Assembly (NCBI RefSeq): GCF_000698575.1
Contig: NZ_JFHD01000007.1
Location: 62,001 to 126,000 of the forward strand
Direction: 5' to 3'
Source of the DNA: Caballeronia zhejiangensis
Lineage (GTDB): Bacteria > Pseudomonadota > Gammaproteobacteria > Burkholderiales > Burkholderiaceae
Length of the DNA: 64,000 bases
Position 1 is the first letter of the stretch. Every line of letters starts with the position of its first letter. This document shows positions 43,898-53,042 of this stretch, one piece after another. The position numbers and the translations under genes were made by a program. The notes beneath the pieces were generated by a model. It made no database searches. It saw only the letters and a list, made by a program, of their open reading frames with translations, and had not been told where the DNA came from.

Positions 43898-44976
43898 TTT
43901 TGCGGGATGCCTTTGCGCCAGGCGCCCCAATGTGTAACAACCTCCTGTATGAATGGATTGCCCGTTCGATACAGGTTTTCGATGGCCGGCGCAAAGCCGC
44001 CCTGATCGGCGTAATTGAGCAGATTGTCCGAAGCGGCTTGCCCTTCGTACGGCCGGTCGAAGTCCGATCCGGCGCGCAGCACCGCCACGCGCGACAGATC
44101 CACCCGTTTCACGCTCGCCGCGCGCTTGAGCGCCTCGTACGTCGCGTTGTCTTCCTGTTGCGTCGTGCAATAGACACCGCGCCCGTCGGTCAGGAGGCGC
44201 GTCCACTCCCTCGCCCGCTCGCCGATATATTTGCCGGACCACCACGTATCGCCGGCGAGCGTGTCGCACTGGATCACGCGCGGCGGCTGGTTGGCCGGCG
44301 CGTAGTTGAATTTCGCGCGCGCGACTTTCGCCTGATCGCTGTCCGAGAGCGTGACGTTGCGCGAGATCGCGAAGGCCGCATCCGCAAGCGATGCATTGAG
44401 CGCGAACGCCTCCGTCCGATAGTCGAGCGGCGGTTTCTCGTACGGACTTTTCGTGTTGATGCCGAGGAAACCCGAAGGCCAGTCGGCGGGCTTCTCGCGC
44501 GCGTCGAGTTCCCATTGAATGCCGAAATCGACGAGATACTTCGCCCAGGCTGCCGAGCCGACCGTGCCCTGCTTCGGATCGATACCGGCGATGCCCGCGA
44601 CGAGAAAATACGTGTGCCGCAGATTGAAGCGGTCGGAGAATGCCAGCGCCATCATCGACGCGGCCGCGTTGGTGTGACCCATGCCCGTCGTGATGACGCA
44701 GACATCGTCGCGATTGCAATTGACCTCGGGATAATCCGGCGACAGTCCCGGCACCTTGATCGCCTGCCACGGACCGAGCTTGTCGAGCCAGACCTGGCCC
44801 TCGGGGCCGAACATCGTGACGATCATCACTTTGACGTGGCGGCCGCCTTCGGGGCCGCTGTCATCGGATGGCTGGGCGAACGCGCAACCTGTCAGGGTCG
44901 CGAGGCCGGCGGCGAACAGTGACGCACAGGCGGTTTTTCTGAGCTTTATCGATCGTGACGCGCGGAGTTTTCTCAT
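43894..44976 (-). CDS. Purine nucleoside permease (NUP) family protein, predicted lipoprotein
   Basis: A 360-residue exported protein. MRKLRASRSIKLRKT leads into a hydrophobic stretch ending in the lipobox-like LTGC (LFAAGLATLTGCAFAQ). The mature domain has VMIVTMFGPEGQVWLDKLGP, VCVITTGMGHTNAAASMMAL and VAGIAGIDPKQGTVGSAAW, all typical of the NUP family, whose fold is nucleoside-phosphorylase-like. Fungal members are called nucleoside permeases, but a periplasmic lipoprotein more likely binds or cleaves nucleosides. ATG at 44976 chosen; the frame extends to 45042. Confidence 0.82.
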   Translation of the reverse strand: MRKLRASRSIKLRKTACASLFAAGLATLTGCAFAQPSDDSGPEGGRHVKVMIVTMFGPEGQVWLDKLGPWQAIKVPGLSPDYPEVNCNRDDVCVITTGMGHTNAAASMMALAFSDRFNLRHTYFLVAGIAGIDPKQGTVGSAAWAKYLVDFGIQWELDAREKPADWPSGFLGINTKSPYEKPPLDYRTEAFALNASLADAAFAISRNVTLSDSDQAKVARAKFNYAPANQPPRVIQCDTLAGDTWWSGKYIGERAREWTRLLTDGRGVYCTTQQEDNATYEALKRAASVKRVDLSRVAVLRAGSDFDRPYEGQAASDNLLNYADQGGFAPAIENLYRTGNPFIQEVVTHWGAWRKGIPQK

Positions 44977-45074
44977 GGCGAGCGGATCCTCGTAAGGGTT
45001 CGACCTTCGAAAGAAGACCGCGCCCGGCCAGGGCGCGGTCAACCCGCACGATTATAGGAGCGCTAACCGAAAAC

Positions 45075-47630
45075 TCAGGTGCCGCTTTGCGATGAGCGCG
45101 GCGGCGGCGCGTTCGACGCGACGTTCGCCGAACCCGCCGCCTCGCCCGTCGGATGCTGCGCGGCCTTCGACGGCTCGCCGCGCTGATCCGCGCCCGCCTC
45201 GTCCGCGTCCTGAACGCCTTCCGGGCCGCCTTCCTGATTGCCGCCGTTCACGATCACGAAGTTGCGCTGCGGATTCGCGATCTCGATGCCGCGCGCCGTG
45301 AACTCGTTGAGAATGCGCCGGTTGAACTCGCGCTGCACCGGCCAGCGCGCGCTGTCGCGGCACTGGATCTGGCCGGCGAGCGTGACGGTCGAGCCGTCGA
45401 CGGCATCGACGCCCCAGAAACTGAAGTCGGAGAGAATGCCGTCGCGGAACGCTTCGTCGTCACGCAAGGCGGCGCCGATTTCCTTCAGCGTCGAAATGGC
45501 GAGATCGACGTCCTGACCGAGTGCGATCGAGACGCGCACCGCTGCATTGCCGATGCCGCGATTCGTGTTGTTCACCGTCGAGACCGAACTGAACGGCACG
45601 GTGTAGAGCGAGCCGTCGCCGCCGCGCAAGCGCACCGTGCGAATCGACAGATATTCGACCGTGCCCGACACGCCCGCGAGCGTCACCCAGTCGCCGACCT
45701 GCATCGCGTTTTCCATCAGCAGGAAGATGCCTGTGATGAGATCCTGCACGAGCTTCTGCGAGCCGAAGCCGAGCGCCACGCCGAAGATGCTCGCACTCGC
45801 GAGCAAGGGCGCGGTGTTCACGCCGAGTTCCGAAAGGCCCGTCAGCACGACGACCATCGCGATCACGATGAAAAGGCCGGTACGCATCATCGGCAGCAGC
45901 GTGCGCAGGCGCGCGGCGCGCAGACGCTCGCCGCTCGCGGTCCATTGTTCGAGCCGCCGTTCGACGACGATGTTCGCCGCTTCCCACACGAGCACGGCGA
46001 ACACGGCCGCGATCACGATGGTGACGAGCGCCGACGCGAGCCGGTTGCCGACGCCGCCCGACGTGAAGAAATGCACGATATCGACGTGCCACACCTGCAG
46101 CAGCGCGACCACGGTGATGACGGAAATCAGCGCCTGCACGATACGCCGCAGCGCCGGGTAATAGCGATACGCGCGACGCCGCGCGATCGACTCGCCGGCG
46201 AGATCCTCTTCGTCGTTCTGATGGAAAACGCGGCCGAGCGCGCCGAACGCGACGATCGCGAGCACGCGCGCGCCGACCAGCACGAGCAAGGACACGCCGC
46301 CGAGATGAAACAGCGTGCGGTAGCCGTTCTGCACGTCGAGCGCCCACACGAACCACAGCGCGATCACGAAGAAGATCGCGACGCCCGCCCAGATATCGGC
46401 GAACCACGCGCCGACCAATCTCACCGAGCGGTTCGAACGCGCGCGCTGCCGGATGCGCTCCGCCACCGAATTGCGGCTCTGGAAGATCACGAATGCGATC
46501 ATCAGATGCACGATCAGCAGCGTGACCTTCAGCACCGCGATGCGCGCATCGCCCGACAGGCCGATCGGTTCGCCGGCATTGGCGAGCGCGATGCCCGCGC
46601 CGGCGGTGCACACGATGCGCCGCACCCAACGATGCGTGTACGCGGCGGCGGCATCGCGCATCTGGATGAGGCGCAGTCCGGGCGCACGCGGCGCGACGAA
46701 AAAGCCGCTCACGATCACGACGGCGCGGCACGCCAGATAGACGTCGATGAGCGAGCCCGCGACGCGCGCCTCGGCCGTGTTGTCGTCGATGAGGATCGAC
46801 ATCAGCAACGTCACCACGCCGATGAACACGATCAGCGGAACCAGCGACAGCAAGCCGTACAGGAGCGCGCTCGGCAGGCGCTGCAACAGCGTCCAGTGAC
46901 GCGCGGCGTGACGCTGGCCGCGCGCGGTGTCCGCCTTGCGCTCGGCGAGATGCATCGCGGTGGCGTCGCCGGTTTGCGCGGCGGCGTCTTCCGCGCGCTC
47001 GGCGGCGTGCTGTTCGCGCACGAGGTCGGGATCCTGCTCCTCAGCATCGGCGACGCCGCGTGCCGCGATCCGGGCGCGCGGGCGCTTCAGCAGGCGCAAG
47101 CACAAGAATTCGAGCAGCAACGCGGGAATCAGCGAGGCCAGCACGGTCCACATGACATGGCCGATGAGCGCGCGCCCCGCGTCGCTCGACGTACGGTCGC
47201 GCCACCACGAAATCACGGAGCCGAAATCGAGCAGCGCGACGGTCGAATGCCGCAGCCCCGCGCCGATCTCGACAAGCCAGTGCCCCGCCTGCCGCGACAA
47301 TTGCGACGCGAGCCCATTCGCGGTCAACGAATGCGCGAGCACGCCCGATGCGCCCGATGCCGGCGCCGCGGACGATGCCGCCTGCGGCGCGCTCGCGGGC
47401 GCGGCCAGCGCGCCGGCCGCGGCGATCGCGCGCAACGTATCCGCGACTTGCGAACGGCGCGCGGGATCGTTGAGCACGGCAAGCGCATCGCGCGCCTGCT
47501 GCGGCGTCAGCGCGACCGCCGGCTGCGACGCGTGCTGCGCGGAAGCGGCTGCGGCGAACGAGGACTGGGAAAAGATCGGGAGAACGCTCGCCACGGCGAC
47601 GAGCAGCACTGCAAGGAGCAATTTGCGCAT
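45075..47630 (-). CDS. Large MscS-family mechanosensitive ion channel
   Basis: An 851-residue membrane channel. A cleavable leader (about 1-28) and an Ala-rich periplasmic region precede about ten membrane segments and the MscS core near residues 600-790. The pore helix GVNTAPLLASASIFGVALGF, then GSQKLVQDLITGIFLLMENA and VGDWVTLAGVSGTVEYLSIR are the hallmark. Such long members release solutes on hypo-osmotic shock. The C terminus has a soluble Glu/Gly-rich tail. GTG at 47648 is an alternative start. Confidence 0.9.
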   Translation of the reverse strand: MRKLLLAVLLVAVASVLPIFSQSSFAAAASAQHASQPAVALTPQQARDALAVLNDPARRSQVADTLRAIAAAGALAAPASAPQAASSAAPASGASGVLAHSLTANGLASQLSRQAGHWLVEIGAGLRHSTVALLDFGSVISWWRDRTSSDAGRALIGHVMWTVLASLIPALLLEFLCLRLLKRPRARIAARGVADAEEQDPDLVREQHAAERAEDAAAQTGDATAMHLAERKADTARGQRHAARHWTLLQRLPSALLYGLLSLVPLIVFIGVVTLLMSILIDDNTAEARVAGSLIDVYLACRAVVIVSGFFVAPRAPGLRLIQMRDAAAAYTHRWVRRIVCTAGAGIALANAGEPIGLSGDARIAVLKVTLLIVHLMIAFVIFQSRNSVAERIRQRARSNRSVRLVGAWFADIWAGVAIFFVIALWFVWALDVQNGYRTLFHLGGVSLLVLVGARVLAIVAFGALGRVFHQNDEEDLAGESIARRRAYRYYPALRRIVQALISVITVVALLQVWHVDIVHFFTSGGVGNRLASALVTIVIAAVFAVLVWEAANIVVERRLEQWTASGERLRAARLRTLLPMMRTGLFIVIAMVVVLTGLSELGVNTAPLLASASIFGVALGFGSQKLVQDLITGIFLLMENAMQVGDWVTLAGVSGTVEYLSIRTVRLRGGDGSLYTVPFSSVSTVNNTNRGIGNAAVRVSIALGQDVDLAISTLKEIGAALRDDEAFRDGILSDFSFWGVDAVDGSTVTLAGQIQCRDSARWPVQREFNRRILNEFTARGIEIANPQRNFVIVNGGNQEGGPEGVQDADEAGADQRGEPSKAAQHPTGEAAGSANVASNAPPPRSSQSGT

Positions 47631-47775
47631 GGGTCGGATGAAGATCACAGAATTTCAGGGACTCGATGCGGACGACGCGCACGCCATATGCTAGCGCGAT
47701 GACGTCCGCGCGGCAGGAGCGGTCCCGGACGACCCTGAAAGCCGTAGCACGCCGCGCTCCTGGCCTGCCCTCGCC

Positions 47776-48702
47776 TCAGGCGGCCGTCGGCTCGCCGCGA
47801 TCGCGTGCTACGTCGGGTTCGAAGAACACCCAGCGCACTTGCGGAAAGGCGCGCTGCAGATCGTCTTCGATGATGTTGATCGCATCGATCATCGCGCCGC
47901 CGCTGGCGTAATCGATCATTTCGGCCTGCACTGCCACCACGACGTGCTTGCCCCATTGCAGCGTAATGAGGCTGATGATGCGCGTGATTTCCGGGCGCGT
48001 GCGCAAGTGCGCGTCGATCGCCTTGCGTACTTCCGGGCTCGCCGATTCGCCGACGATCATCGACTTCACTTCACGCGCAACGAGAAACGCGATGATCATC
48101 AGCAGCACGCCGACGCCGATCGAGCCGGCGGCGTCGTAGGCCGGGTTGCCGGTGAGCATCGTCATGAGCACGGCGGCGAACGCGATCGCAAGGCCGAGCA
48201 GCGCCGCGACGTCCTCGCCGGCGACGACGAGCAATTCCGATTCGCGCGTTTCGCGAAACCATCGCCATAAGGTTTTGTTCGGCGCGCCCTTGCGGATTTC
48301 GCGGATCGCGCCCGCGAGCGAAAAGGCTTCGAGCACGACGGAGATGCCGAGAATCACGAGCGCGACGATCGGGTTCGACAACGGCTCGTGATGCATCAAC
48401 CGATGCGCGCCCTCGTACACAGAGAACGCTCCGCCGACGAAGAACAGCAGCAGCGCGACGATGAGCGCGTAGAAATAGATTTCGCGCCCGGAGCCGAGCG
48501 GATGCAGCGCGTTCGCGGGCGCCTGCGCGCGCTTCAGGCCAAAGAGCAGCAACAGTTGGTTGCCGCAATCGGCCGTGGAATGGATGGCTTCGGCGAACAT
48601 CGCGCCCGAGCCGGTGAAGGCAGCCGCCCCGAACTTGCAGACGGCGATGCCGAAATTCGCGGCGAGCGCGTAGAAAATGGCTTTCGGGGATTCTTCCTTC
48701 AT
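47776..48702 (-). CDS. Cation diffusion facilitator (CDF) transporter
   Basis: A 308-residue inner-membrane divalent-cation/proton exchanger. Six membrane segments are expected. ANFGIAVCKFGAAAFTGSGA and AEAIHSTADCGNQLLLLFGL hold the HxxxD site of helix 2, and VAGEDVAALLGLAIAF the second site. A cytoplasmic domain follows from about 215. The pattern resembles the SLC30A9-like branch of CDF. It starts 15 bases after selD's stop would end, on the same strand, downstream of selD. Confidence 0.88.
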   Translation of the reverse strand: MKEESPKAIFYALAANFGIAVCKFGAAAFTGSGAMFAEAIHSTADCGNQLLLLFGLKRAQAPANALHPLGSGREIYFYALIVALLLFFVGGAFSVYEGAHRLMHHEPLSNPIVALVILGISVVLEAFSLAGAIREIRKGAPNKTLWRWFRETRESELLVVAGEDVAALLGLAIAFAAVLMTMLTGNPAYDAAGSIGVGVLLMIIAFLVAREVKSMIVGESASPEVRKAIDAHLRTRPEITRIISLITLQWGKHVVVAVQAEMIDYASGGAMIDAINIIEDDLQRAFPQVRWVFFEPDVARDRGEPTAA

Positions 48703-48717
48703 GCGTTTCGAGTTTGT

Positions 48718-49773
48718 TTAGCTGACGTCGACGTGGCCCCGGCCGTCCACCATTTCGCCGATGATCGTCGCGTCGTGAAAGCCGTCCGCGCGGAAGATCG
48801 CGAGCACGTCGTTCACGGCATGCGGGGCGCACGACACGAGCAGGCCGCCCGAGGTCTGCGGATCGGTCAGCAAGGCGCGGGCCTCCTCACCTTCCTTGCC
48901 TTCGACGTTCAACGAGATGTGGTCGCCATACGCGCTCCAGTTGCGTCCCGACGCGCCCGTGTAGATGCCCGCGCGCACGAATTCGCGCACCTGCGGCAGC
49001 CACGGCAGATCGGCGTAACGGATGCGCGCCGTCAGTTGCGCGCCGCGCGCGAGTTCGAGCGTGTGACCGAGCAGGCCGAAACCGGTGACATCGGTGAGCG
49101 CGTGCACGCCCTCGAGCTGCGCCAGTTCCGCGCCGGGACGATTGAGCTTGGTGGTCGCGTCGATCATCGCCCTGTAGCCCGCCGCGTCGAGCTTGTCCTT
49201 CTTCAGCGCCGCCGACAGCACGCCGACGCCGAGCGGCTTGCCGAGCACGAGCACGTCGCCCGAGCGCGCGGCCGCGTTGCGCTTCACGCGCGACGGATGC
49301 ACGATGCCGAGCGCCGCAAGCCCGTAGATCGGCTCGACCGAATCGATCGAATGGCCGCCCGCCACCGGAATGCCCGCTTCCGCGCACACCGCTTCGCCGC
49401 CCTTCAGCACTTGCGCGATGACTTCATGCGGCAGCACGTTGATCGGCATGCCGACGAGCGCGAGCGCGAGAATCGGCTTGCCGCCCATCGCGTAGACGTC
49501 GGAGAGCGCGTTGGTCGCGGCGATGCGGCCGAAGTCGAATGGATCGTCGACGATCGGCATGAAGAAGTCCGTCGTCGCGACGATCGCCTGCTCGTCGTTG
49601 AGCTTGTAGACGGCGGCATCGTCGGCGGTGTCGTTGCCGACCAGAAGATTCGGGAACGCGGGCAGCGGCGTCGCGCGCTTGAGCAGGTCGGCGAGCACGC
49701 CGGGCGCGATCTTGCAGCCGCAGCCGCCGCCGTGGGACAGGCTCGTGAGCCGGGGGGAAGTCGTGTCGGTCAT
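48718..49773 (-). CDS. selD: Selenide, water dikinase
   Basis: A 351-residue enzyme that makes selenophosphate from selenide and ATP, used for selenocysteine or 2-selenouridine. The N-terminal SLSHGGGCGCKIAP contains the catalytic Cys18 and Lys21 (a Cys, not a selenocysteine). VGNDTADDAAVYKLNDEQAI holds the metal-binding Asp residues, and LTDPQTSGGLLVSC is a late conserved motif. No selA, selB or selU gene lies nearby in the window. ATG at 49773; the long upstream frame is a shadow. Confidence 0.95.
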   Translation of the reverse strand: MTDTTSPRLTSLSHGGGCGCKIAPGVLADLLKRATPLPAFPNLLVGNDTADDAAVYKLNDEQAIVATTDFFMPIVDDPFDFGRIAATNALSDVYAMGGKPILALALVGMPINVLPHEVIAQVLKGGEAVCAEAGIPVAGGHSIDSVEPIYGLAALGIVHPSRVKRNAAARSGDVLVLGKPLGVGVLSAALKKDKLDAAGYRAMIDATTKLNRPGAELAQLEGVHALTDVTGFGLLGHTLELARGAQLTARIRYADLPWLPQVREFVRAGIYTGASGRNWSAYGDHISLNVEGKEGEEARALLTDPQTSGGLLVSCAPHAVNDVLAIFRADGFHDATIIGEMVDGRGHVDVS

Positions 49774-49805
49774 AGTGGAAATCGGTTGAGGCGAATGTCT
49801 GCGTA

Positions 49806-50369
49806 TTATCGCCGGATGCGCGTGAAGAGGCCGGGATAGTCGATCACGAGGCCGTCTTCGTCGACGGTGATATCCGCCGTGAAGCCCGTGTCGAGCCCTT
49901 CGTAACGATAGCGACAATCCGGCTCGATGCACGTATAAGCCTGCTCCACCGCGCTCACGCCGAGCTCGGGCACGCGCACATAAGCGACGCGAATCACGCG
50001 CCGTTCGCCGCGTTCGAGTTTCAGGCGGCGGATGGGCAGCGTGTTGGTGAAAGGCGTCGCGGTGATGTCCACGTCGATACAGCCGCGCAGCGCCTCGAGC
50101 GGCTCGCCGTTCGCATCGGTCCATGCGTGCGCGTCGCCGTTGTCGCCGTCCCTGCGATGCAGATCGAGCGATGCGCCGCCCGCGAGCTTCAGCGCGAGCC
50201 GCGTCACTTGCCAGCGCGCATCGCATTCGATGCGATACACGAGACCGAAGGCACACGCTTCGTCTTCGCCCACGACCGCGCTTTCGATCACGATGCCATC
50301 GCGCGTTTCATCGAGAACGAGATGCTCGAGCCCTGAGCCGTCTCGTTGCGACCATCGCACCGCTTTCAT
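49806..50369 (-). CDS. Putative glycolipid-binding protein (DUF1089)
   Basis: A 187-residue cytoplasmic protein with the DUF1089 pattern: MKAVRWSQRDGSGLEHLVLD, VYRIECDARWQVTRLALKL, CIDVDITATPFTNTLPIRRL, VRVPELGVSAVEQAYTCIE and YEGLDTGFTADITVDEDGLV. The family fold is a lipocalin-like half barrel, and function is unproven. The ATG at 50369 has GAGG upstream. The frame extends much further upstream but without family similarity. Confidence 0.82.
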   Translation of the reverse strand: MKAVRWSQRDGSGLEHLVLDETRDGIVIESAVVGEDEACAFGLVYRIECDARWQVTRLALKLAGGASLDLHRRDGDNGDAHAWTDANGEPLEALRGCIDVDITATPFTNTLPIRRLKLERGERRVIRVAYVRVPELGVSAVEQAYTCIEPDCRYRYEGLDTGFTADITVDEDGLVIDYPGLFTRIRR

Positions 50370-50605
50370 TGGGCACCTCGTTCGCGTGTTTATCGGCATC
50401 AAAGGATACATCGCTGCGGGCGAGGCTTTCGATCGGCATTCGACCTGCGCGAATCGCTCGACGTCACAAAACGTCACACGGTATACTTCGCGCCATTCCT
50501 GCGCAGGCGCGCGCACCGCACGTTCAGCGCCATTCACGCGATCCGTGCTCCGGCGATCCGCGCTCTGCCCGAACATCTCCGAACGCCCTTTTCATCGCCC
50601 ATCGC

Positions 50606-51028
50606 ATGAAGAACATTCTTGCTCCCGCCCTGGCCGCGCTCGCTTTGTCGGCGTCGATGTTTCAGCTCGTCCAGGCGCAGGAAACGCCGGACGTGCCCGA
50701 GGATTATTCGTATCTGACGAGGCTTCACGTACCGGATGCCGTCGCGCAATGTGTCGCCGCATTCGATCGCTGGGTGGAGAACGCGCCGAAGTACGACACG
50801 CTCATCGTGCCCGACCGCCGCGTGCTCTCCGCGAAGATCGACGACGATACTACGATCTTCAGTGTCGGCAACCCGATTCCGGTCGATCAGGTCATCGTGA
50901 TGCGCGCGTTCGCGAAGGCGCGCGGCAAGGAGCAATGGACGCGCGTAGATAGCCGCTGCGGCGTGCGCGCCGGACATGTGGTCGGCGTATCGCTCACGCC
51001 GAACATGAAGCCGAAGATCGTCCGCTAA
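50606..51028 (+). CDS. Exported BspC-like protein, hypothetical
   Basis: A 140-residue secreted protein with leader MKNILAPALAALALSASMFQLVQA. The mature part has VPDAVAQCVAAFDRWVENAP and CGVRAGHVVGVSLTPNMKPK, with two Cys likely forming a disulfide. It resembles the small BspC-domain proteins common in Burkholderiaceae. Function unknown. No clear ribosome site. The stop is 6 bases from the convergent rrf2-like gene. Confidence 0.68.
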   Translation: MKNILAPALAALALSASMFQLVQAQETPDVPEDYSYLTRLHVPDAVAQCVAAFDRWVENAPKYDTLIVPDRRVLSAKIDDDTTIFSVGNPIPVDQVIVMRAFAKARGKEQWTRVDSRCGVRAGHVVGVSLTPNMKPKIVR

Positions 51029-51034
51029 AGTCTT

Positions 51035-51559
51035 TCAGCGCTTGGCCGCGCGGCGCTGGTCCGTGCGCCCGCCGAGCCATTTGACGACCTGCGGCCCGAA
51101 CGTGCGCGGCGCTTTCGCATGCATGCGCCCGGAGAGATCCGCCAGCCGATCCGCCGCGAGCGCTTCACGCATGCGCTTTTCGGCGTTCTTCATCACCGCG
51201 TGAACCGCGCATACGCCGCTCGTCGCCCAAGGCGGCGCGTCGTCGCCGAACACGGCGCAGCGCGCGCGAATCTCCCTGCATTCGAAGAGAGGCTTGTCGC
51301 CGTCGATTGCGTCGACGACATCGAGCACGCTGATTTCCTTCGACGGACGCGCGAGCGCGAAACCTCCGCGCGCCCCTTCCGTCGCGACGACGAGTCCCGC
51401 CTTGTGCAGCTTCGTGAAGAGCTTCGCGACGTATTCCGCAGGCACGCCCTGCAATTCCGCCAGATCGCGCACGCTCGCCTCGCGCACGCCGTGTGGCGGC
51501 TCCGCGAGATACAGCATGCAGTGCAGCGCGTACTCGACGCCCGTGCTGATGTGAGACAT
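51035..51559 (-). CDS. Rrf2-family transcriptional regulator
   Basis: A 174-residue winged-helix regulator: YALHCMLYLAEPPHG, VRDLAELQGVPAEYVAKLFT, KAGLVVATEGARGGFALARP. Three cysteines in CREIRARCAVFGDDAPPWATSGVC are placed as in Fe-S (IscR/NsrR) or redox-sensing members. GGAGTGAAC before the ATG at 51559 fixes the start. It is a lone regulator; the next gene on the opposite side, a tiny lipoprotein at 51747, could be a target. Confidence 0.86.
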   Translation of the reverse strand: MSHISTGVEYALHCMLYLAEPPHGVREASVRDLAELQGVPAEYVAKLFTKLHKAGLVVATEGARGGFALARPSKEISVLDVVDAIDGDKPLFECREIRARCAVFGDDAPPWATSGVCAVHAVMKNAEKRMREALAADRLADLSGRMHAKAPRTFGPQVVKWLGGRTDQRRAAKR

Positions 51560-51746
51560 GTTCACTCCGACATTTCGAATCGGAGTTCAGAATAGCGCGT
51601 CCTGCATCCGCCGTACAACGGCGCACGACGGAGCTTGTAGACGCCCGTCGCGAATATTTCAGATTACACGTTTGCTTACAAACGAACACGGCTTGTCATT
51701 TTGCGAACCGCTAAATTGGTCTCCATGGATTCACACGGAGAAACCC

Positions 51747-51863
51747 ATGAAGAAACTAGCGATCCTTGCAGCGTTGAGCGTGTTGTTGGGTAGCGCGCTA
51801 TCGGGCTGCATCGTCGTGCCGGACGGCGGCGGTTATCACCATCATCACGATTACTACCGTTGA
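51747..51863 (+). CDS. Tiny His-rich lipoprotein
   Basis: A 38-residue protein: MKKLAILAALSVLLGSALSGC is a complete lipoprotein signal with lipobox LSGC, and only 17 residues follow, ending in GGGYHHHHDYYR. CGGAG stands seven bases before the ATG at 51747. The His/Tyr tail could bind metal. No homologue recalled by name; short lipoproteins of this style are seen in Burkholderiaceae. Confidence 0.7.
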   Translation: MKKLAILAALSVLLGSALSGCIVVPDGGGYHHHHDYYR

Positions 51864-51958
51864 TAAGCCGGTCCTGAACCACACGCCAAAGTTTGGCCGA
51901 ACTGCGACCAATCGACTCGCGGTTTCACCGCCAGGCAAACGACCAAGGAGCACACATC

Positions 51959-52183
51959 ATGAACAAGACGAAGAAAAGCCTGTTGATCGCTTCCCTTGCC
52001 GCCGCGCTGGGCATGGGTCTCGCAAACGCGGCGTCGGCGGACGTTCACCACGGTCCCACGCATCGCGTGACGGTCGGCTGGCATGGCGAGCGCTACTGGG
52101 ACGGTCATCGTTACTGGCAGCGTCAGGAATGGGAACGCCATCATCACCATGTCGCGCCGCCTCCGCCGCATCGCTATCGATAA
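51959..52183 (+). CDS. Small secreted His/Arg/Trp-rich protein
   Basis: A 74-residue protein with leader MNKTKKSLLIASLAAALGMGLANAASA and a mature part rich in His, Trp, Tyr and Arg (WHGERYWDGHRYWQRQEW, then HHHHVAPPPPHRYR). AAGGAG precedes the ATG at 51959. It follows the tiny lipoprotein by 95 bases and ends at a strong terminator, so the two may be co-transcribed. The tail suggests a periplasmic metal or surface role. Confidence 0.75.
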   Translation: MNKTKKSLLIASLAAALGMGLANAASADVHHGPTHRVTVGWHGERYWDGHRYWQRQEWERHHHHVAPPPPHRYR

Positions 52184-52200
52184 GCACGATCGCGCATGAG

Positions 52201-52237
52201 AAAGGCCGCAACGATCACGCATCGTTGCGGCCTTTTT
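52201..52237 (+). terminator. Strong rho-independent terminator
   Basis: A perfect 15-bp stem (arms 52201-52215 and 52221-52235) with a 5-base loop and a T5 run follows the small secreted protein gene. It could also stop the convergent anti-sigma gene transcript. Confidence 0.92.
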
Positions 52238-52250
52238 ATGGATTCCCGGC

Positions 52251-53042
52251 TCACCAGTTCTTCGGATCGCCGCCCAGCTCCTTGCAGGTGTCATAGGCGA
52301 TTGCCTGCAGCTTTTCCTCGCCGATCTGCCCCGAAAGCGCATAGCCGACGCGATTCCACGCCCAATAGAACGTGGTGCGTTGTCCGTCCTTCAGCGTGCG
52401 GATCTTGCTGTCGTTGCGCCTGATCGTGGCGGTCGTCATGTAGAGCGTGAGGCGCTCGCCCGCCGCGTTCTGATACATGAACTGCGCGGCCGGACCCTCT
52501 TCGTCCGGCAACAGGCGTCCGCCGACGAGCTGAAATCCGTACTCGGCCAGCGACGGAATCGTCACCGCGCGATTCAGCCGCTTCGAGAGCCAGGTGACGA
52601 GATGATCTTGCTGCGACGCCGCCACTTCCACCGCGTGCCGCTGCTCGGGCGCGTACACGGCATACGCGATATCCGCGCGTTCCGCGAAGCGCGGCTTGTC
52701 GCCGAGCGCGGGCAGGAGCATCTGCAACAGGAATCCGCACGCGAGCCCGACGGCCATGAAGCCTGCCGCGATCAGATAACGCTCGCGCGAGCGCGGCCGC
52801 AGACGCACGATCTGCGGCTCGCTCTGATCGGCGAAGAGCGCGCGCAACGCATTGTCCTGCGCACGATACGCGGCGACGGTCGCCTCGCTCGCGGGATCGC
52901 CCGCGACGCGTTCGGCCACGGCATCGCGCTCATTGCCGGGAAGTTCGTCGTCGATAAAGGCGGACAGCGCCTGCAGATCGCGATCGGGTTTGGGCGGCCC
53001 CATACGGTCGCCGCCTTCGGATGGACGGTCTTGATTGGTCAT
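52251..53042 (-). CDS. Anti-sigma factor, membrane-anchored
   Basis: A 263-residue protein. The cytoplasmic N terminus (about 22-75) is an anti-sigma domain with DLQALSAFIDDELPGNERDA. One membrane helix (about 90-113, YLIAAGFMAVGLACGFLLQM) is followed by a periplasmic domain of about 150 residues. Its start overlaps the end of the sigma gene (ATGA-type overlap, 53039-53042), as expected for a regulator that must match sigma levels. It lacks the HxxxCxxC zinc motif. Confidence 0.88.
   Translation of the reverse strand: MTNQDRPSEGGDRMGPPKPDRDLQALSAFIDDELPGNERDAVAERVAGDPASEATVAAYRAQDNALRALFADQSEPQIVRLRPRSRERYLIAAGFMAVGLACGFLLQMLLPALGDKPRFAERADIAYAVYAPEQRHAVEVAASQQDHLVTWLSKRLNRAVTIPSLAEYGFQLVGGRLLPDEEGPAAQFMYQNAAGERLTLYMTTATIRRNDSKIRTLKDGQRTTFYWAWNRVGYALSGQIGEEKLQAIAYDTCKELGGDPKNW

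Noticed and set aside
45153..47702. An 849-codon forward ORF opposite the MscS gene
   Set aside because: Arg/His/Asp-rich shadow with no motif or ribosome site; the minus strand encodes an unmistakable MscS core.
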